DNA of 64,000 bases from Proteromonas lacertae. Taxonomy: Eukaryota; Sar; Bigyra; Opalinata; Proteromonadidae. Below the pieces are notes generated by a model, which was given only the letters and a program-made list of their open reading frames with translations, was not told the DNA's origin and did no database searches. Below, one piece after another: positions 23,475 to 37,256 of the stretch (position 1 is its first letter; the number at the start of each line of letters is the position of its first letter). The DNA is taken from positions 1-64,000 of the forward strand of contig NGBS01001171.1 of the NCBI GenBank assembly GCA_002245135.1, written 5' to 3'. The position numbers and the translations under genes are program-made.

Positions 23475-24866
23475 ATGTCAACATATGAATGTGATTCACC
23501 AGTATATCTTTTTTTGATGATTTATTAGGAAATATTAGACACAAAAGAGATGAAAATAAAGGAGTTGAATGAACTGTATAGAGACAGAAACTGTAAAATT
23601 GGTTTAAGATCATTAAGCAAAGATTTATCGGTTGATTTAAAAGCAAAAGATAAAAGAACGAAAGTGTTAATAATTGGAAATCAGTCTTCAGGTAAGAGTC
23701 AGTTTGTGAATTGTATGATAAATGTATTATGATGATATTTAGGGTATGTTGGAGGGATAGTTCAACAAACAGGAGAACAAATAGATACAACCAAATTCAC
23801 CTTAATTAGATTTGTTACTATAAATCATGATACAGAAATTGGATTAAATGCTTTAAGTTATTGGCCTGAGATAGAAAAATTGAAAGAAAGTGAAAGTTTT
23901 TTGGATTATTTTGAAACAAAATTTACTGTGTTTAATTCACATGACTCGAAGTTGGTAGATTTGATAGACACTCCTGGTTTATCTGATGATTTATATTGCA
24001 ATTACAAAGAAGAAGAAATAATATTGGAATTAGTAGATAAATGTGATTTAGTGTTGGTATTTCTAGATGAACATGTAGTATTAAGTTGTAATAAAACAAG
24101 AGAAATAATAATAAAATTGAATGAGAAATATAAAGAGAAAATGATATATTGTTTAACAAAAGTAGATTTATTGAATAGAAATGAATTGGTTAATTGTTCA
24201 GTGAGATTAGGAAGTAGTTTAAGTAGTTTAGGTGTAAATATTGATAAAGTTTATTCTTTATCAATACCAAAGCCATATGAAACTGAAAAGATTAATAATT
24301 CATCAGATTTAAATGAGATTTGTTCAAAAATAGAAAATTTAGTTAATAATAAAATAAATAAATATGAAGAAAGAGTAGGAGAAGATATAAATGAAATAGG
24401 ATTAGAAATAGAAAAAAGAATCAATGATTCAAAGAGATATAAAGATTTCAAATACAAAGAGTTTATGTTATTTGTTTTGAATATGATATTTGTTCATATC
24501 ATGTATTGTAATAATGATGAATATATATATTTAATAGGTTATATTTGTTATACCAAGAAGATAAAGTAAATTTACCAGGAATAAATCAAATTCACTTTTC
24601 AATGAAAGGATTGAATGAATTTGAAAGAATAATATTATATATTTCAGCAATAATAATAGCTATTTGTATGTTTATGGCTTATAGAATATCGAATGAAGAA
24701 AAGAAATTGAAAGAAAAAACACCTTATGATATTAGTTATTATGAGTATATGTTGTTATTGTTATTATTGTTATTATTGTTATTTATATAGAAAAAGAAAA
24801 GAAATTTTGGATAAAAGAAGAATAAATTATTATTATATAACACACAATAATGAAACTGATGAATAG
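23475..24866 (+). CDS. Membrane-anchored dynamin-like GTPase (right copy)
   Basis: It has the same domain order as the left copy: GNQSSGKS, DTPG, TKVD and a single C-terminal membrane segment with a short charged tail. Only one residue (Ser to Gly, in the SSLxV segment) differs in the long second half. The last intron (GTATATGTTGTTATTG...TAG) is 9 nt longer than in the left arm; the final exon joins YYE to KRKEILDKR and ends GAATAG at 24866. Both copies look functional. Confidence 0.82.
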
Positions 24867-25144
24867 GTTGAATAATCTCTCTCATTATCTCACTGTTTTT
24901 GTGTAAAATTAATAAATAAGTGATTTGTTAATTGCTTTTCATTGTTATTTATTTTATTTTCAACTCAACAAACAAATTACAACAAAAATATCAAAAATAA
25001 TAGAAATATAATTAAGTTGAGATTGTAGGTTTAGAAGGAGGTGAAGTTAATAATAGTTTTCTTTTCACTCTTTTCTTTTTCTTATCATTTACTGAAGTAT
25101 TATTATTATTATTATTATTAACATTCTTTGGTTCTTTCAAATCA

Positions 25145-26492
25145 CTACTGCATAATAAAGGGATTAAAACTATCTACTTTCATTCCATCTAAATCCCTAT
25201 ACACATACATTAATATATATTATATACATTATTAATTCATTATTATATTCTTCACTTATTGTATCTTCATTTCGATTTTGTCTATATAATATTTGTTCAT
25301 TTGTTGGGATTCTTAATAATAATAAACATTCATTTGTATTTTCATTATTATCACTACTTATTATAATATAATATTCTTTTAATCTATTTATTGGATTATA
25401 GGTGTAGAATAATAATCCTATATTACTATTGCTATGTAAATAGTATATTAAGGTATTGAAATTCTTCATATTATTTAAGTAATTATCATAATTAAAAGAA
25501 TTATTCATTAAAGGAATCTTTATTAATAAGGTATAAGAGATAATACTTAAATCAATTGAATCTAACTCAATTTTGCATAATAATGTAAATTTGGTCATTC
25601 CATTATGAAATAACGAAGAAATAGAATAAGAAGTGAATGGAGGACCATAAATATAAGGTAAAATGATTTTAACATTTATTTCTCTTTTCTATTGTCATTA
25701 TTAATATATATATAAATACTGTTGTTGTTGTTGTTGTTGGATTTGAAAGTATTAAAACTGATTCAATGGATGGTAATTCTAATGAAATCCATTCTCTTGT
25801 CTTTTTTAATATATTGTAATAATCATTTAATAATGGAATTATCTCAATATTCGCATATTCTTCGATTGATCTTTTAAACTCAATTAACTATCAATATTAT
25901 GTATATTATATATATATATATATATACTTTATCTATTTCTATTTCACATGCTGATGATATGTATAATATTTCCAATTTTATACATTTCTTAAATAAATAA
26001 TTGTACAATTTCTCAATATTTTCATCTTTCTCAAATATGTTGGAGGTAAAATAAGAGATTCTTATATCCTCATTCTTTTTACCTAAGTTCATTTGGATCA
26101 ATTTACAACTAACAGTCAATGCCACTGATTCTAATGGAGAGTTGGTCTTGCTTAATTCACTCACATTTAGTCTTAAACAACTATTCTCGAAATTCTTTAA
26201 ACTATCTTTGAATTGGCAGGGTTTAAACATCACATTCACTCTATACATTTTATATAACTCATAGATTATCTCTACTTCTCACTAATACACAAGCAACTCA
26301 CATATTCTTCACATAACAATTCCATTGTACTTTTTATTAACACTGGAATATATTAATCAACAATATACTGTAGTTTTCAAGACAATTCTTCAGATTCTTC
26401 ACCAATTCCTCACCTTCTTCTTTCATTCCATCATTTACTCTTGTGTCAATAATCTGGGCATATAAAACAGTGAAATATACAACTATATGCAT
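25145..26492 (-). CDS. Gene E, unknown protein, right copy (truncated)
   Basis: This is the mirror of the intact gene at 10488-11967. In the last exon the sequence has CCCTTTATTATG where the left arm has CCTTTATTATA. The extra base shifts frame, and an in-frame TAG follows at 25147-25145. The lost part includes the Asn run and the basic KKKKR tail; the remainder of that exon persists to TAA at 25012. Upstream exons, intron positions and the TCAAGC-type promoter match the left copy. Confidence 0.6.
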
Positions 26493-26730
26493 CTTAAAAT
26501 GAAAAAGAATAAAAAAGGATCAAGTTTTTGGCTTGAATGAAACGATCATAATTTTGATATTTTTTAAATATGAAATTAAGTGTATTTATGATGAATACAT
26601 GATGATAATATATTATTACAGAAATGGAGTTATAGAGAGTTTCTGGTGTGTACATAGATTTTTACATAAATTATTCATAAATCAAAGAGAAGTAATTAAT
26701 AAACAGTATTTTTATTAATCAAATGTTTAT

Positions 26731-29315
26731 TTAGGCATTTAACATAGATCCCAATCCATAATTTATTACTATTCTCAAATTTCTTTCCAACAAATCATAA
26801 TTTGAATAATCTGGTAAATCAATTTGAAAACTACAGGTATGTGATGATGGTAATCTATCTGTAGAACAACATCTATATATTATGAATGAATTATTCCAAT
26901 TTTCTCCTTTCAAAGGCAATCTACTTCTTCCCCAAACAAATCTTATGAATTTTCTTCTTTCTTCATTGTTAAAACTCTCCATTACTTTCCAAAAATCAAT
27001 TATTGTTTGACTATTACTATCATATCCACTGTAAATAGTATTTTCTTTCAAATATTCAATATCTATCTCTGCTTTTCCACACACAAATTCTTCTATATCA
27101 TCTCCATTAAATAAGAACAAATATGATTGTGGAATTACACTATACAATCCTTTTAATATTGATTTTATTTGAATATCACATCGATGAATAAAATAATTGG
27201 TTATTAATTCACAATGTTTTTCTTTATTCTCCATATTCAATTCTTCTTCAATTCCTTCATTTAGATTCATTATCTCACCATTTTCATCACTTATCACAAA
27301 TGCTGGTTGTTTAGATAATTCTTCTTCATTTTTAGCATTTCTTATCTCTTCTAAATTATTATATAAATATTGATCTAAATCATAGATATCTTCATATCTT
27401 AATTCATTTCCATTAAAAACATTCCAAAAACATTTGGGAAACATAAATGGTAAAGAGGCATTTGATAATATTGAATATCCCATTATTCTACCAACAAATT
27501 CATACATTTTCAAATGTTCTATCTCTTTACAATTTGGATTGGGAATAAAACAATCAGTATCAATACCATATTTATGTTTATTGTTACTTGTTGGAATAAA
27601 CAAATCAAAATATTCACTGAATAAATCTTCAATCATTTCTTCTAAACATTCTCTATATGGTCCACCTGCATCTGAAGCACCTTCATTTGTAAAATGAACT
27701 GTAAATACTTGATATCCATCAGATGTTGCAAACCATATTCTTTCTCCATATCCATATAATTGATTGTATAATTGTTTAAATACACAATTTGATTGTAATG
27801 AGTTTATTTTTCCTTTTACCTTTTCATTATTTGCTTTAAATCTGTCAATTTCTACAGATTTTACACTATTTCCATATCTAATTCTTAATTCATTCTTTAC
27901 TTTATTGGAATATAACTTCTTTTGTTTCTTTGATATAAATATCTTATTCTCTTTAATCAAATATGCAAAACTACCTTTCGTATCTAATTGAGACAAATCA
28001 ACATATTTTAATACCTCAATCATATTCTTTCCTATTATATCAATGGCTAAAACAACTAATTTAAATATTTTCCATGTTGGTATAGTATCCATCCCATTTT
28101 CATTTATGTATTGATTATAAACATCCAATAATTGTTCCGGTGTTTTAAATTCCTCGCTGAATTTATCTTTTATCTTCAGAATATTCTTAATTATTGCTCC
28201 ATTCTTTATACAATCATTCACTTTTTCAACCACATCTTTATTATCTTCTCCAACTTTATGCAATATATTAAAATCATTTATTCTTCCAGTTGGAGATAAA
28301 ATCATCATTATTCTATATGCATTGTGAGAATCGGATTCTGATGGATTTACATTTATACATATCTTATCAACAATATCATCCATATGAATATAAGCTTCTT
28401 TATCAAATTTTCTATAGCTGTTACTACTACACCCATTATTTAGAAAACTAATACTTCCATTTCCAACATTTGTATTTTTACATATAACTACATCAACTCC
28501 ATTGAAATAACTACATTCATATTCATATTTCATATATCTGTTTTTACGTGGATATGAAGATGCTTTATATGTTTTTGTATTATAATTTATTGAATTTGAA
28601 TGATTAAATAAAGGAATATATTGACTGATAGACATTTCATATAACAATGAATAGACTGATGATATTTTCTCTATTGATATTTCATCACTTTCTAATTTAT
28701 TAATATTTATTGGATTTGAATGATATTTTGACAGACAATACAATTCTATCAAGAATAAATCTATATTGTCTCTTTTTCTTCCATAGTTAATGTTATTAAA
28801 TGATTGTGATGCTAAATCATCTATTTCTTTTGATTGTGTTACTAAATCTTTAAATCTTTCATCTCTGAATAATGTAACTAATATATTTATTATTCTTTCT
28901 TTGTTTATAGACTTAACAAATTGTTTTACTAAAGTATTGAATAGTTGTTGTTTTGTTTCTTTGTTTAATGAATCTATTATATTTGATTGATGTAATATAA
29001 TATTCAATAACCATAATGACCACTCTAAATTTGGATTTGATACAAAAGCTCTTTCAGACAATATTCCTAAATCTCCTAATCCAATAACATACATTCTATA
29101 TCCCCATCTACTATTACTACTAAGGTATGAAAATTTGAAGAATAAAGTATTGGAATTCACTACAAAAGAAATACATATAACCATAAATATCATACATTAG
29201 GAGTTTTCATATCGATCTTGTATAAATTATCAAGTAATAGTGAAAATTCTACTTTTTCTTCTTTATTTTTGCCAATATCTGCTGCATTGGTTGAACAATA
29301 TGAAAAATAACTCAT
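26731..29315 (-). CDS. HECT-type E3 ubiquitin ligase, right copy (intact)
   Basis: This copy transfers ubiquitin through a catalytic cysteine in the C lobe (SSHTC followed by IDLPDYS). One uninterrupted frame from 29193 gives about 820 residues. The N-terminal part has an NSRWGY motif like that preceding HECT domains in HERC1-type proteins; the rest of that region is helical and unassigned. The HECT N lobe has ASDAGGPYRE. An upstream exon (ATG at 29315, 40 codons) is conserved in both arms, but its splice phase does not close cleanly. Around 27980-28510 the sequence differs strongly from the left copy, and a second small patch (KENTIYSGYD against KQHTRYEGYD) differs near 27010-27060. Confidence 0.88.
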
Positions 29316-30181
29316 TCTTTATCTATAAAATTAGATAATGAGGTAATGAGTATGAAAGTGAGAGATATATTGTGTAAAATAATAGATAGATATATACCAA
29401 CTACAAATAATGCAAATTTAACTGCTTTTTTATATTCACTTGAGAAGAAAACAAAGAAATGCAAAAAAAAGAAAAAACTTTCAATTTTCTTTTTTACAAT
29501 AATTCTTTGGTTCTCTTATCACATATTACCTCCATAATAGAAAACAACCGATGAACATGTGCAAACTCATAATGAATTGTTGCTAATGAAAAGCACTTTG
29601 TTTCAGAGAGTAATGTCTAATTCTATAAATGCTATATCAGAATACGATATTTAATTAGCATTACTAAATTAATGTGGTAGTATTCATATACAGAACATAA
29701 TTCAAACTACTAGAACATTTATGAATAAATAAACACATCTGAGAAGGTTGTCTAGAAATAATAATGATTAATCTATATACATATTATTTCTTTCAATTAT
29801 ACTATAAAATATACTGCTCAACTCCTAATTAACTGAATTTAATGAACATTTATGCTATACAGTACTTTCCATCACACATAAACGCATCAATTAATTTTAG
29901 ACCAAATCTTATTCTTGTATATCATTTAATTAAAAGATTTTCAAATATCAGAAAACCGAAAACCGAATCTTTAATGATTTTTTTTAATCTTTGTTTATAG
30001 TGGTTAATTACACTTGATGGATGAGAATATAAACTAGGATATAATAATATATCATGTAATTTGTGAACAATATAAATAAACCTAAATTATCTTTACTTAC
30101 AAAATTCTTTACATTTACTCAAAAACAACAGCGATGATACCATATTTATATAGTTAATATAATTATTTCTATTTATATAGA
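29316..30181. other. Intergenic region, no supported gene (right arm)
   Basis: This is the mirror of 6855-7719. It differs from the left arm by more substitutions and indels than neighbouring exons, as expected for unconstrained sequence. I see no gene, RNA or repeat. Confidence 0.5.
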
Positions 30182-33068
30182 TCATTCAAAGAACCAACTT
30201 CCACTTAGCAACAATTCATCCACTTCACCTCTATTTATCTCATCTTTGAACTTAATTGCTTCGTTGAATGTCTCTTTTGCTTCTTTATTATCACCCTAAT
30301 AATAGATTATCAACAATATGTTTATACATTCTTCTGATATGCTTTTCCTAAAGATTGATAAATATCTGATTTGATTTCATTACTTTCTTTCTTACAGTAT
30401 TTAACAGCTTCAACTAATGACTTAATTGCAGCATTAATTCTTCCCTATATATTAGATTAAATATATATATAATATGATATACGACATTGTAGCATGATTT
30501 ACCCAACAATTTAAATATCTCACATTTGACTGAATCACTTACATCTTTAATATACATAACTGACTTATCAAATGGGGAAATTGCTTCGTTGAAATGATTT
30601 GTATCATACATTATTTTTCCTATATGAGAATATATATCACACTTAATCTCATCACTTTCCTCATCACAATATTTCTTAGCTTCTTTAAAAGCAGCAAAAC
30701 TTTCATCATAATGTTTCTATTTATATTATTTCATAACAATAAATAATATATATACAAGAATATATTGAGAATAACCGATATGTCTATAAATTTCACATTT
30801 TACAAGATCTTTTGAACCTTTTGCATGCTTAATTGATCTTGTTAAGATACTTATACATTCTTCATATTGTGACTATATTTATATAAAAGTAATAAACTAC
30901 TAAATAAATACATTTCTGTAAAATGATATTCCAAGTGACAAATATATATCAACTTTATCATCTTCACTTTCATCATTGAAATAATGCATAGCTTTCTTAA
31001 AGGCTAATACAGCTTTAGCATATCTTTTCTATTTGTAAAATAACAACAACATTAAATATACGATTAAGAAATATGATTTACCTAACAATTTATAATACTT
31101 GAATTTATCATTTTCACTTCTCTTAGCAAGTTTTAAAGTATCTTCAAATGGTGGAATAGCTTCTTTATAATGTTCCTAGTAGTTATTAATAATAAATATT
31201 CATATATTTATACTGCTAGATAATATAAATTACCTATATTTTCTGCAATATTTGATTTTACTTCACTTGGTTCATCACCACAATACTTTTCAGCTTGTCT
31301 AAATGCAGATAAACTCTCAAGATAATATTTCTAATAATAATAATAATTATTATTATTATTATTATATATATTTATACGATATTTAAATAAGCATAACCAA
31401 TATGTCTATATATTTCACATTTAACATGATCATGAGATTCTTTCGAATATTTTAATGATTCTGTTAAGGAAGTTAATGTCTCTTTGTTTTTCCCCTATCA
31501 TTATATTGTGAATATATATTTATATTAAATACAGTTTTGAAGTAAGATTTACCAATTGATAAATTCAAATCAGATTTAAGTTCAGCATTATCATCATCAT
31601 CCTTTTCTCCTTCTTCACAATATCTCATTGATGTATTGAATGATTCAATTGATTCTTCATATCTTTCCTATTTCATATAAATAAATAATATATTTATAAA
31701 TACAAGGTTATAATATGTTTTACCTAAATACTTGTATAATTCACATTTAGTAAATTTTTCTCTTCCTGTTGTATAGGTTAATGCTTCATTAAAAGCAGGT
31801 AATGCTTCAACAAATTGATTCTAATTATAATTACAATAAAATAATATATATATATATATACTGTACTAAAATATAACTTTCCAATATTTTCACAAATATT
31901 TAATTTCACTACTTTTGGTTCTTCACTTGCATATCTATAAGCTTCACATAAATACTTTACACTTTCACCATAATTCTTCTATTAAACAAATAGAAAATAT
32001 AATATATATAAATATATACTAGATTAAGGTAAGAATAACCTAAATAAGCATTCATATAACACTTTTGATTATCTCTTTCACAATATTTCAATCCTTCCGT
32101 GAAGTATTTTATAGCTTCTTGATATTCACTATTTTCATAAAGTTCATCACCTTTATCTTTATTTTCATCATAGGATAATGGCATTTTACTAGTTTCTGAT
32201 GGTTTAGGGTGTAAATCAATAGGAATAGGATTCATTTCTATATTTAATAATTATAATTATATATATATACTAATAACTTCTTCTTTAACTTCTTTCACAG
32301 ATATTCTTTCGTTTGGATCTTTTCTTAATAATCTCTCAATCAGTTGAACATACCCTCTAACATATTCGAAACCTAATTGTTTATAATCACAGTTTATTAT
32401 CTTCTCTTTTATTTCGGTGGTTGTTTCACCTTCAAACATTTTCTTTCCAGTCATTAAATAATAGATAATACATCCTAAACTCCACATATCTGTTTTGGTA
32501 TTAATTCCTTCGTTTATTATCATTTCTGGACTACAGTAGGATAACTTCTCTTTTTCAATTTCACAATTTTTGGTTAATAAGTTGGAAAAATAGTCAATCA
32601 ACATATATTTTCCATTTTCAGTTATTAATATATTGGATGGTTTTAAATTACCATATATCAAACCTTTTCTGTGGAATGCTTCAAGTGTCTCACAAATATT
32701 AATTAATATACCTCCTATACCGTGTTCATTGAAATAGTGTAAAGGATTAATAGTTTCTAATGTTTTAGGGTATTTTTTCATTTTAATGGCTAGAAAATCA
32801 TTTTCATTTTTAACTTCATCATATCTACCAATATGCGGTATTATTAATTCTTCAGTTTTCTTTAATTCATCTAAATACTTGGTAATATTAACTTCAGGAA
32901 TGTATTTGCGATTGTAAATCTTCAAAACTTTCTCTTGATCTGATGTTTCTTCTTTCACTTCTAAACAACTACTAAATCCATTTGATGATATTTCTTTTAA
33001 TATCTACAATATAATACCCATCTCAATATACAGAATATCCATCAATTTTACTTGGAACACTTCCCATT
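30182..33068 (-). CDS. Pseudokinase fused to about 13 TPR repeats (right copy)
   Basis: This is the mirror of 3969-6854, intact, with the same MGSVPSK start and one-repeat-per-exon TPR layout. Kinase-domain differences from the left copy are few, for example Lys to Glu in the FNxHG segment, Phe to Cys and Asn to Lys before LSYC, and Val to Met in KKxFEG. The dead-kinase signatures (YGN for HRD, DYF for DFG) are shared, so loss of activity predates the duplication. The TCAAGCC element lies 25-39 nt upstream. Confidence 0.88.
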
Positions 33069-33092
33069 ATATAGAATCAACAATAACGAAAG

Positions 33093-33107
33093 AATTCAAG
33101 CCAAGCT
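33093..33107 (-). promoter_or_regulatory. Candidate core-promoter element (pseudokinase-TPR gene, right arm)
   Basis: GAATTCAAGCCAAGC on the + strand is the mirror of 3930-3944. It has the same distance to the start codon. Confidence 0.5.
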
Positions 33108-33448
33108 ATTTTTTCAGTTTTTGGATAACCTAAATGTTTAAATTTGAAATTATAATGTGTATATAACCTCCTACCCATTTGATATCCATTTTTCATGGTT
33201 GTGGATAGATTTACTTATAACATATAAATAGTTTAACATTAGTATTTTTGTACTTAACTACTCCTATTATTTATGTTGTGATTAATTGAATTTTCATTTG
33301 CGCATATTTCTGTTGTTATTTGGCTGTTTCTACAACAAAAATTCAAGTTTTTTAATATTTGGTGTTTGAAAATTTTCACTCAATTGTATTTGGCGCGTTT
33401 TTGAATATTTCATTTTTTGTTTTTTTATAGAGATAGTTTTGTGTTAGA

Positions 33449-36261
33449 ATGTCAGAAACTGCTAGTGAAATACCCGTGCCAATTGAATTAAACGATAGCA
33501 TAGAAAATAAAAACAGTCCATCAGTGAGAACTTCACCTACAGAAGTCCAAAATACAGAAGAATTATCAAAAAGAAAAGCAGAGTATTTATATGTCAATAA
33601 TTATAATTAGAGAGTTGAGTGACGATGATATGAAGATTGAGATCCCGATGAAGAAAAGGAAGATAAAAGTTACAAGTCCAGTAACACCAAGTCCATTACA
33701 AGAAACTCTCAAAGTACTAAGCTCAAAAGAACAGTTAAAGGAAGTATATCTGTCTTATTTCATATTTGTAGTATAAAAAGCAATTAGATGAGTTATTAGA
33801 AATTGAAAGACGTTTTAGTATTCCCAAAATTCCGAAAGAACTTATTGAAAATCGTCCAAAGCCAAAAGATCTGAGTGAATACTTGAGTGTTCCATCTAAT
33901 TTACTATATTATATAATGGAAGTATAAATATCCCTTAAAATAATGTCCTAAATAGACTTGGAATACTTTCAATTTATTTTTATTAGTGGAACAATACAAT
34001 GAAATTACACTTGATGAATTCATAGCTTCATTAAGAGTAAAAGAAGATGAATATAAATTGGAAATAATATTAAATGAGTTCGTTTCATTATTATACCATT
34101 CCTATTGTATAGAATCAAGTAATAGTAAAGAAAAAATAAAAATATTTGAAAGTGAAAATATCGAGACAATATATACATACTTTGAAGATGAAAAGAGTGA
34201 TATAAATATTATTTCCAGTTATTATTTATTGCAGTTGTTTGTGACTAAGTATGAGAATATTATTAATTTTGATCAAGAAGTAGTTAATATTGTATAAATC
34301 TGTTTAATTATTCATAATAGATATTAAATAATGATAGTATAAAAGAACTAGATTTTGAGAATAGAATAATGGTATTATACAATGTTTCTACGCTAATATA
34401 TGATTGTGATAACATAATAGATTATATAAAATCAGAAGTTGACAATCAACAAGAAAAAATAACTAAACATTTGAGTTATATAAATAGTGAAAAAGAGAAA
34501 TTAAAAGAAATAAAACAGCAGAAAAAGTCAATCAATAATGACATTAATGAATTAAGTAGTACAATATTAGAAGATAATAAAATATTTGAAATATCTTCAA
34601 GTTATTTATATCCAAGTATTTAATTACATATATATATATATATATATATAATTCAATTATTATTCTTATAGAATAGACAGTTTAAAAGACCCATTCAAAC
34701 CATCTAAATCTTCCAGATAACTATAAAACATATTTTAAAACTCATACCAGTTACAAATCCTATTTAAAATATATTGAAAAATATAAAGATAATGTTGAAA
34801 AGAAGATGAAAGGTTATAGAAGAGATGAAGATATGTATATACAATTTGTTCAATCAATAAAAGGTCAACAAGAATCATTACTTGAATTAATAAAGTCTTC
34901 AGTAAAATCGGCTAATAAAATAGATGTAGTAAATGTATGTAATTATCTATTTATTTGTATTAGAAAATAATTAGTTCAGCTGAAGAATGTTCTTTATTAG
35001 GAGGTAGAGGAAATGATAAATATTGTCATCCACTTATATTACCATTTTTCATAATACAATCTCTTTTAGAAGATATAGAAAATATAAGTAGTAAAGATAT
35101 GTCTATGAATAAATTGAAAGAAAAGAAAGAAAATGTATATATTTATATATATAAATGAAATAGTATTTGAATAAAGCATCTACCAATGAGAATAACATAA
35201 GAACGAAAGCGTTAGGTAGTGATTATTGTAATAATAGATATTGGTATTTCTCAACTGAACCAAATATGATATTTGTAGAAGAATATGATGAGAATATGAT
35301 ATTATCAAACAATAAAAGTATATATTTATAGTTATATATAATAATTGAGTATAGAAAAAGATGTAATTTCACTTATAGATCCTCTAACATTAGTGAGTAA
35401 ATGGTCATATTATGATAATTACGATGATGTAGAAAAACTACAAAATAATCTCTTTATAGAAGGAATAAAAGAAGAGAAATTACATAAACATTTAGAAATA
35501 GTTATGCCAAAGATAAAACTCTATCAAAATGTCATAAGAAAACAGTTTAGAAAAGTGGATGAAGGTATATTTCAGGCAAATGAAAATAACATTTCTACAA
35601 TAAAACAAGTTAAAAAAGAGATATTTAGAATAGATAATGAAGTGAACGAATTAGTTAAAGTGAGTAAAGAATATTCCAAAATCGAAGAAAATTTAGAGAA
35701 ATTGATGAAAGAAGAAGAAGAAAATGAAGAGAAAGATGAAGATAATGAAGAAGGTAATGATGAAAAAGAAAAGAAAAAGAAAAAGAAGATGATGATAATC
35801 ATAATTTCAAAGAATTAATAGAAATAGGATTATGTGAATTAATTCCTCAATATGATGAAATATTTGATTATCCATTTAACAAAGTAAAAACAGCGAAAGC
35901 AAGTGATGATTCCTATAAAATAAAAGAAATAGGAGAAAAAGTAGAAATAGACTTTTTAAATGAATTAAAAGAATGTAAAACTGAAAGTGAATTTGGAGCT
36001 TTTTTGAATCTTTATTTTAACATCATTCAAAAACCATTAAAACAGATAACAGAACAGAAGAAACAAGAATTAAAGAAGAAAGAAAAGCAACAACAAAAGA
36101 AGAACAAAAAGAAGGATGTATGGAATGATAAATGTGAAATTTGTAAGAGAAAAGGTAATTTATTATGTTGTGAAACATGTCCAAGAGTTTATCATAAACA
36201 ATGTGTTGGATTAAAGTCAATTCCTAAAGGTGATTGGTTTTGTCCAGTATGCAGTAAATAA
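33449..36261 (+). CDS. DDT-WHIM-PHD chromatin-remodelling subunit, right copy (frame broken in acidic tract)
   Basis: This is the second copy of the ISWI-accessory-like gene at 789-3588. Exons from ATG 33449 join in frame: at GA|A (intron to about 33610), at LKE|YKKQ, and at IME|TWNTF, the last lying inside the DDT domain. In the Glu/Lys tract near 35765-35790 this arm has five extra bases (AAAAG) compared with the left arm; the frame then stops at about 35818. After the break the correct frame is open again to the PHD finger ([16 protein letters not shown]...CPVC) and TAA at 36261. Here the T run before the PHD has four bases and is in frame. So each arm has a different lesion. Confidence 0.85.
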
Positions 36262-36488
36262 TGATAATATTATTATTATATTAGTTATATTTTTTCATTA
36301 TTTGTAAAGATTATATCAAACTAACAACAATTTATGATTTTTATAAGTATTAATTTCTAATATTTAGTTATACCCGTGCTACAATAATGAGGCCATGCTG
36401 GAGTATTACAACAATGTAATCTTGATTGTAACTTACATAAATACAAAAGATTAATATCAAGCCTAATCAAACATTCATGTAAATAAAT

Positions 36489-37111
36489 ATGACTGATCGT
36501 TTTAGATGTCATATTATGTATTTCTTTATTATTTATTATATTGACTAGCCGTGAGTTAACTAAAATTGAAGGAACTGACGAATATCATGTTGAATTATCA
36601 ACCACTAATTACGCTCAAATAGGGTTTCTATGTGACTTTCCAGAAGCTCGAATGGATATTAAAGATTTAAGTATCATTAAGGACTGCGTGATACCAATAA
36701 TGGTGAATGTATTCACTTATATTGTTATAAGTATAGGAATATGAATTATTTGCTTCGTGGGGAGCTCACAAAGAATCTTTTAGAAAAGAAAGATTTTGGA
36801 ACAATATTCACTATTTAGTATTTATTGTTTATTATCTAATATAGGTAACAGAAAAAGGAAAGGTAAGCTATGATGAAAGTTTTGCTGCAATTCTAATCAA
36901 GAGAATTAACAAGTATTTATCACTTGAATCAGATGAGAGTGTAAAAAAAGCAATGCAAAGGGCGATAAATGCTATAAACGGACCAAACAAGAAACAACCA
37001 TCTAAAAGAAAAAAAGATGATGGAAATAGTAATGATTCACAAGAGATGAACATTAAAAGAAGAAAAATTGATGATAAAGCCAGCAAAGATACAGATAAGA
37101 AGAAACAGTAA
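36489..37111 (+). CDS. Gene A, unknown protein (right copy, complete)
   Basis: Four exons are joined by GTAT...TAG introns: ATTAT | C CGT; ATGGTGAAT | GAATATG; CACTATTTA | GTAACAG. The product is about 170 residues, soluble-looking, with a conserved-looking core (ELSTTNYAQIGFLCDFPEAR) and a strongly basic, Lys/Arg/Asp-rich C terminus (SKRKKDDGN..., IKRRKIDDK) that could be a nuclear localisation signal. I do not recognise the family. Its 3' end is 145 bp from the convergent Tubby-like gene, and the palindrome arm matches at least to 37049, inside the last exon. Confidence 0.75.
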
Positions 37112-37256
37112 ATAATAATAAATACTTGGATTATTATAATATAATATTGTTTTAAATAACATTACCAAAACAACAACAATGATACTGATGTAAGGGAAAA
37201 AAATATATATTCTATATTAGAATTTACTGTGTTAAACATGTAACAAATTATATATT

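Larger units (their letters stand above)
19668..37049 (-). repeat. Right arm of giant inverted repeat
   Basis: This is the mirror copy of 1-17301, starting at ACAATCACTC (19668). It continues at least to 37049, the partner of window base 1. Arm differences include single-base indels, a 5-nt insertion in a Glu/Lys tract, a 9-nt microsatellite length change in an intron, and a diverged block of about 0.5 kb in the HECT gene. These real differences argue that the second arm is not simply the same reads placed twice, though two joined haplotypes remain possible. Confidence 0.97.
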
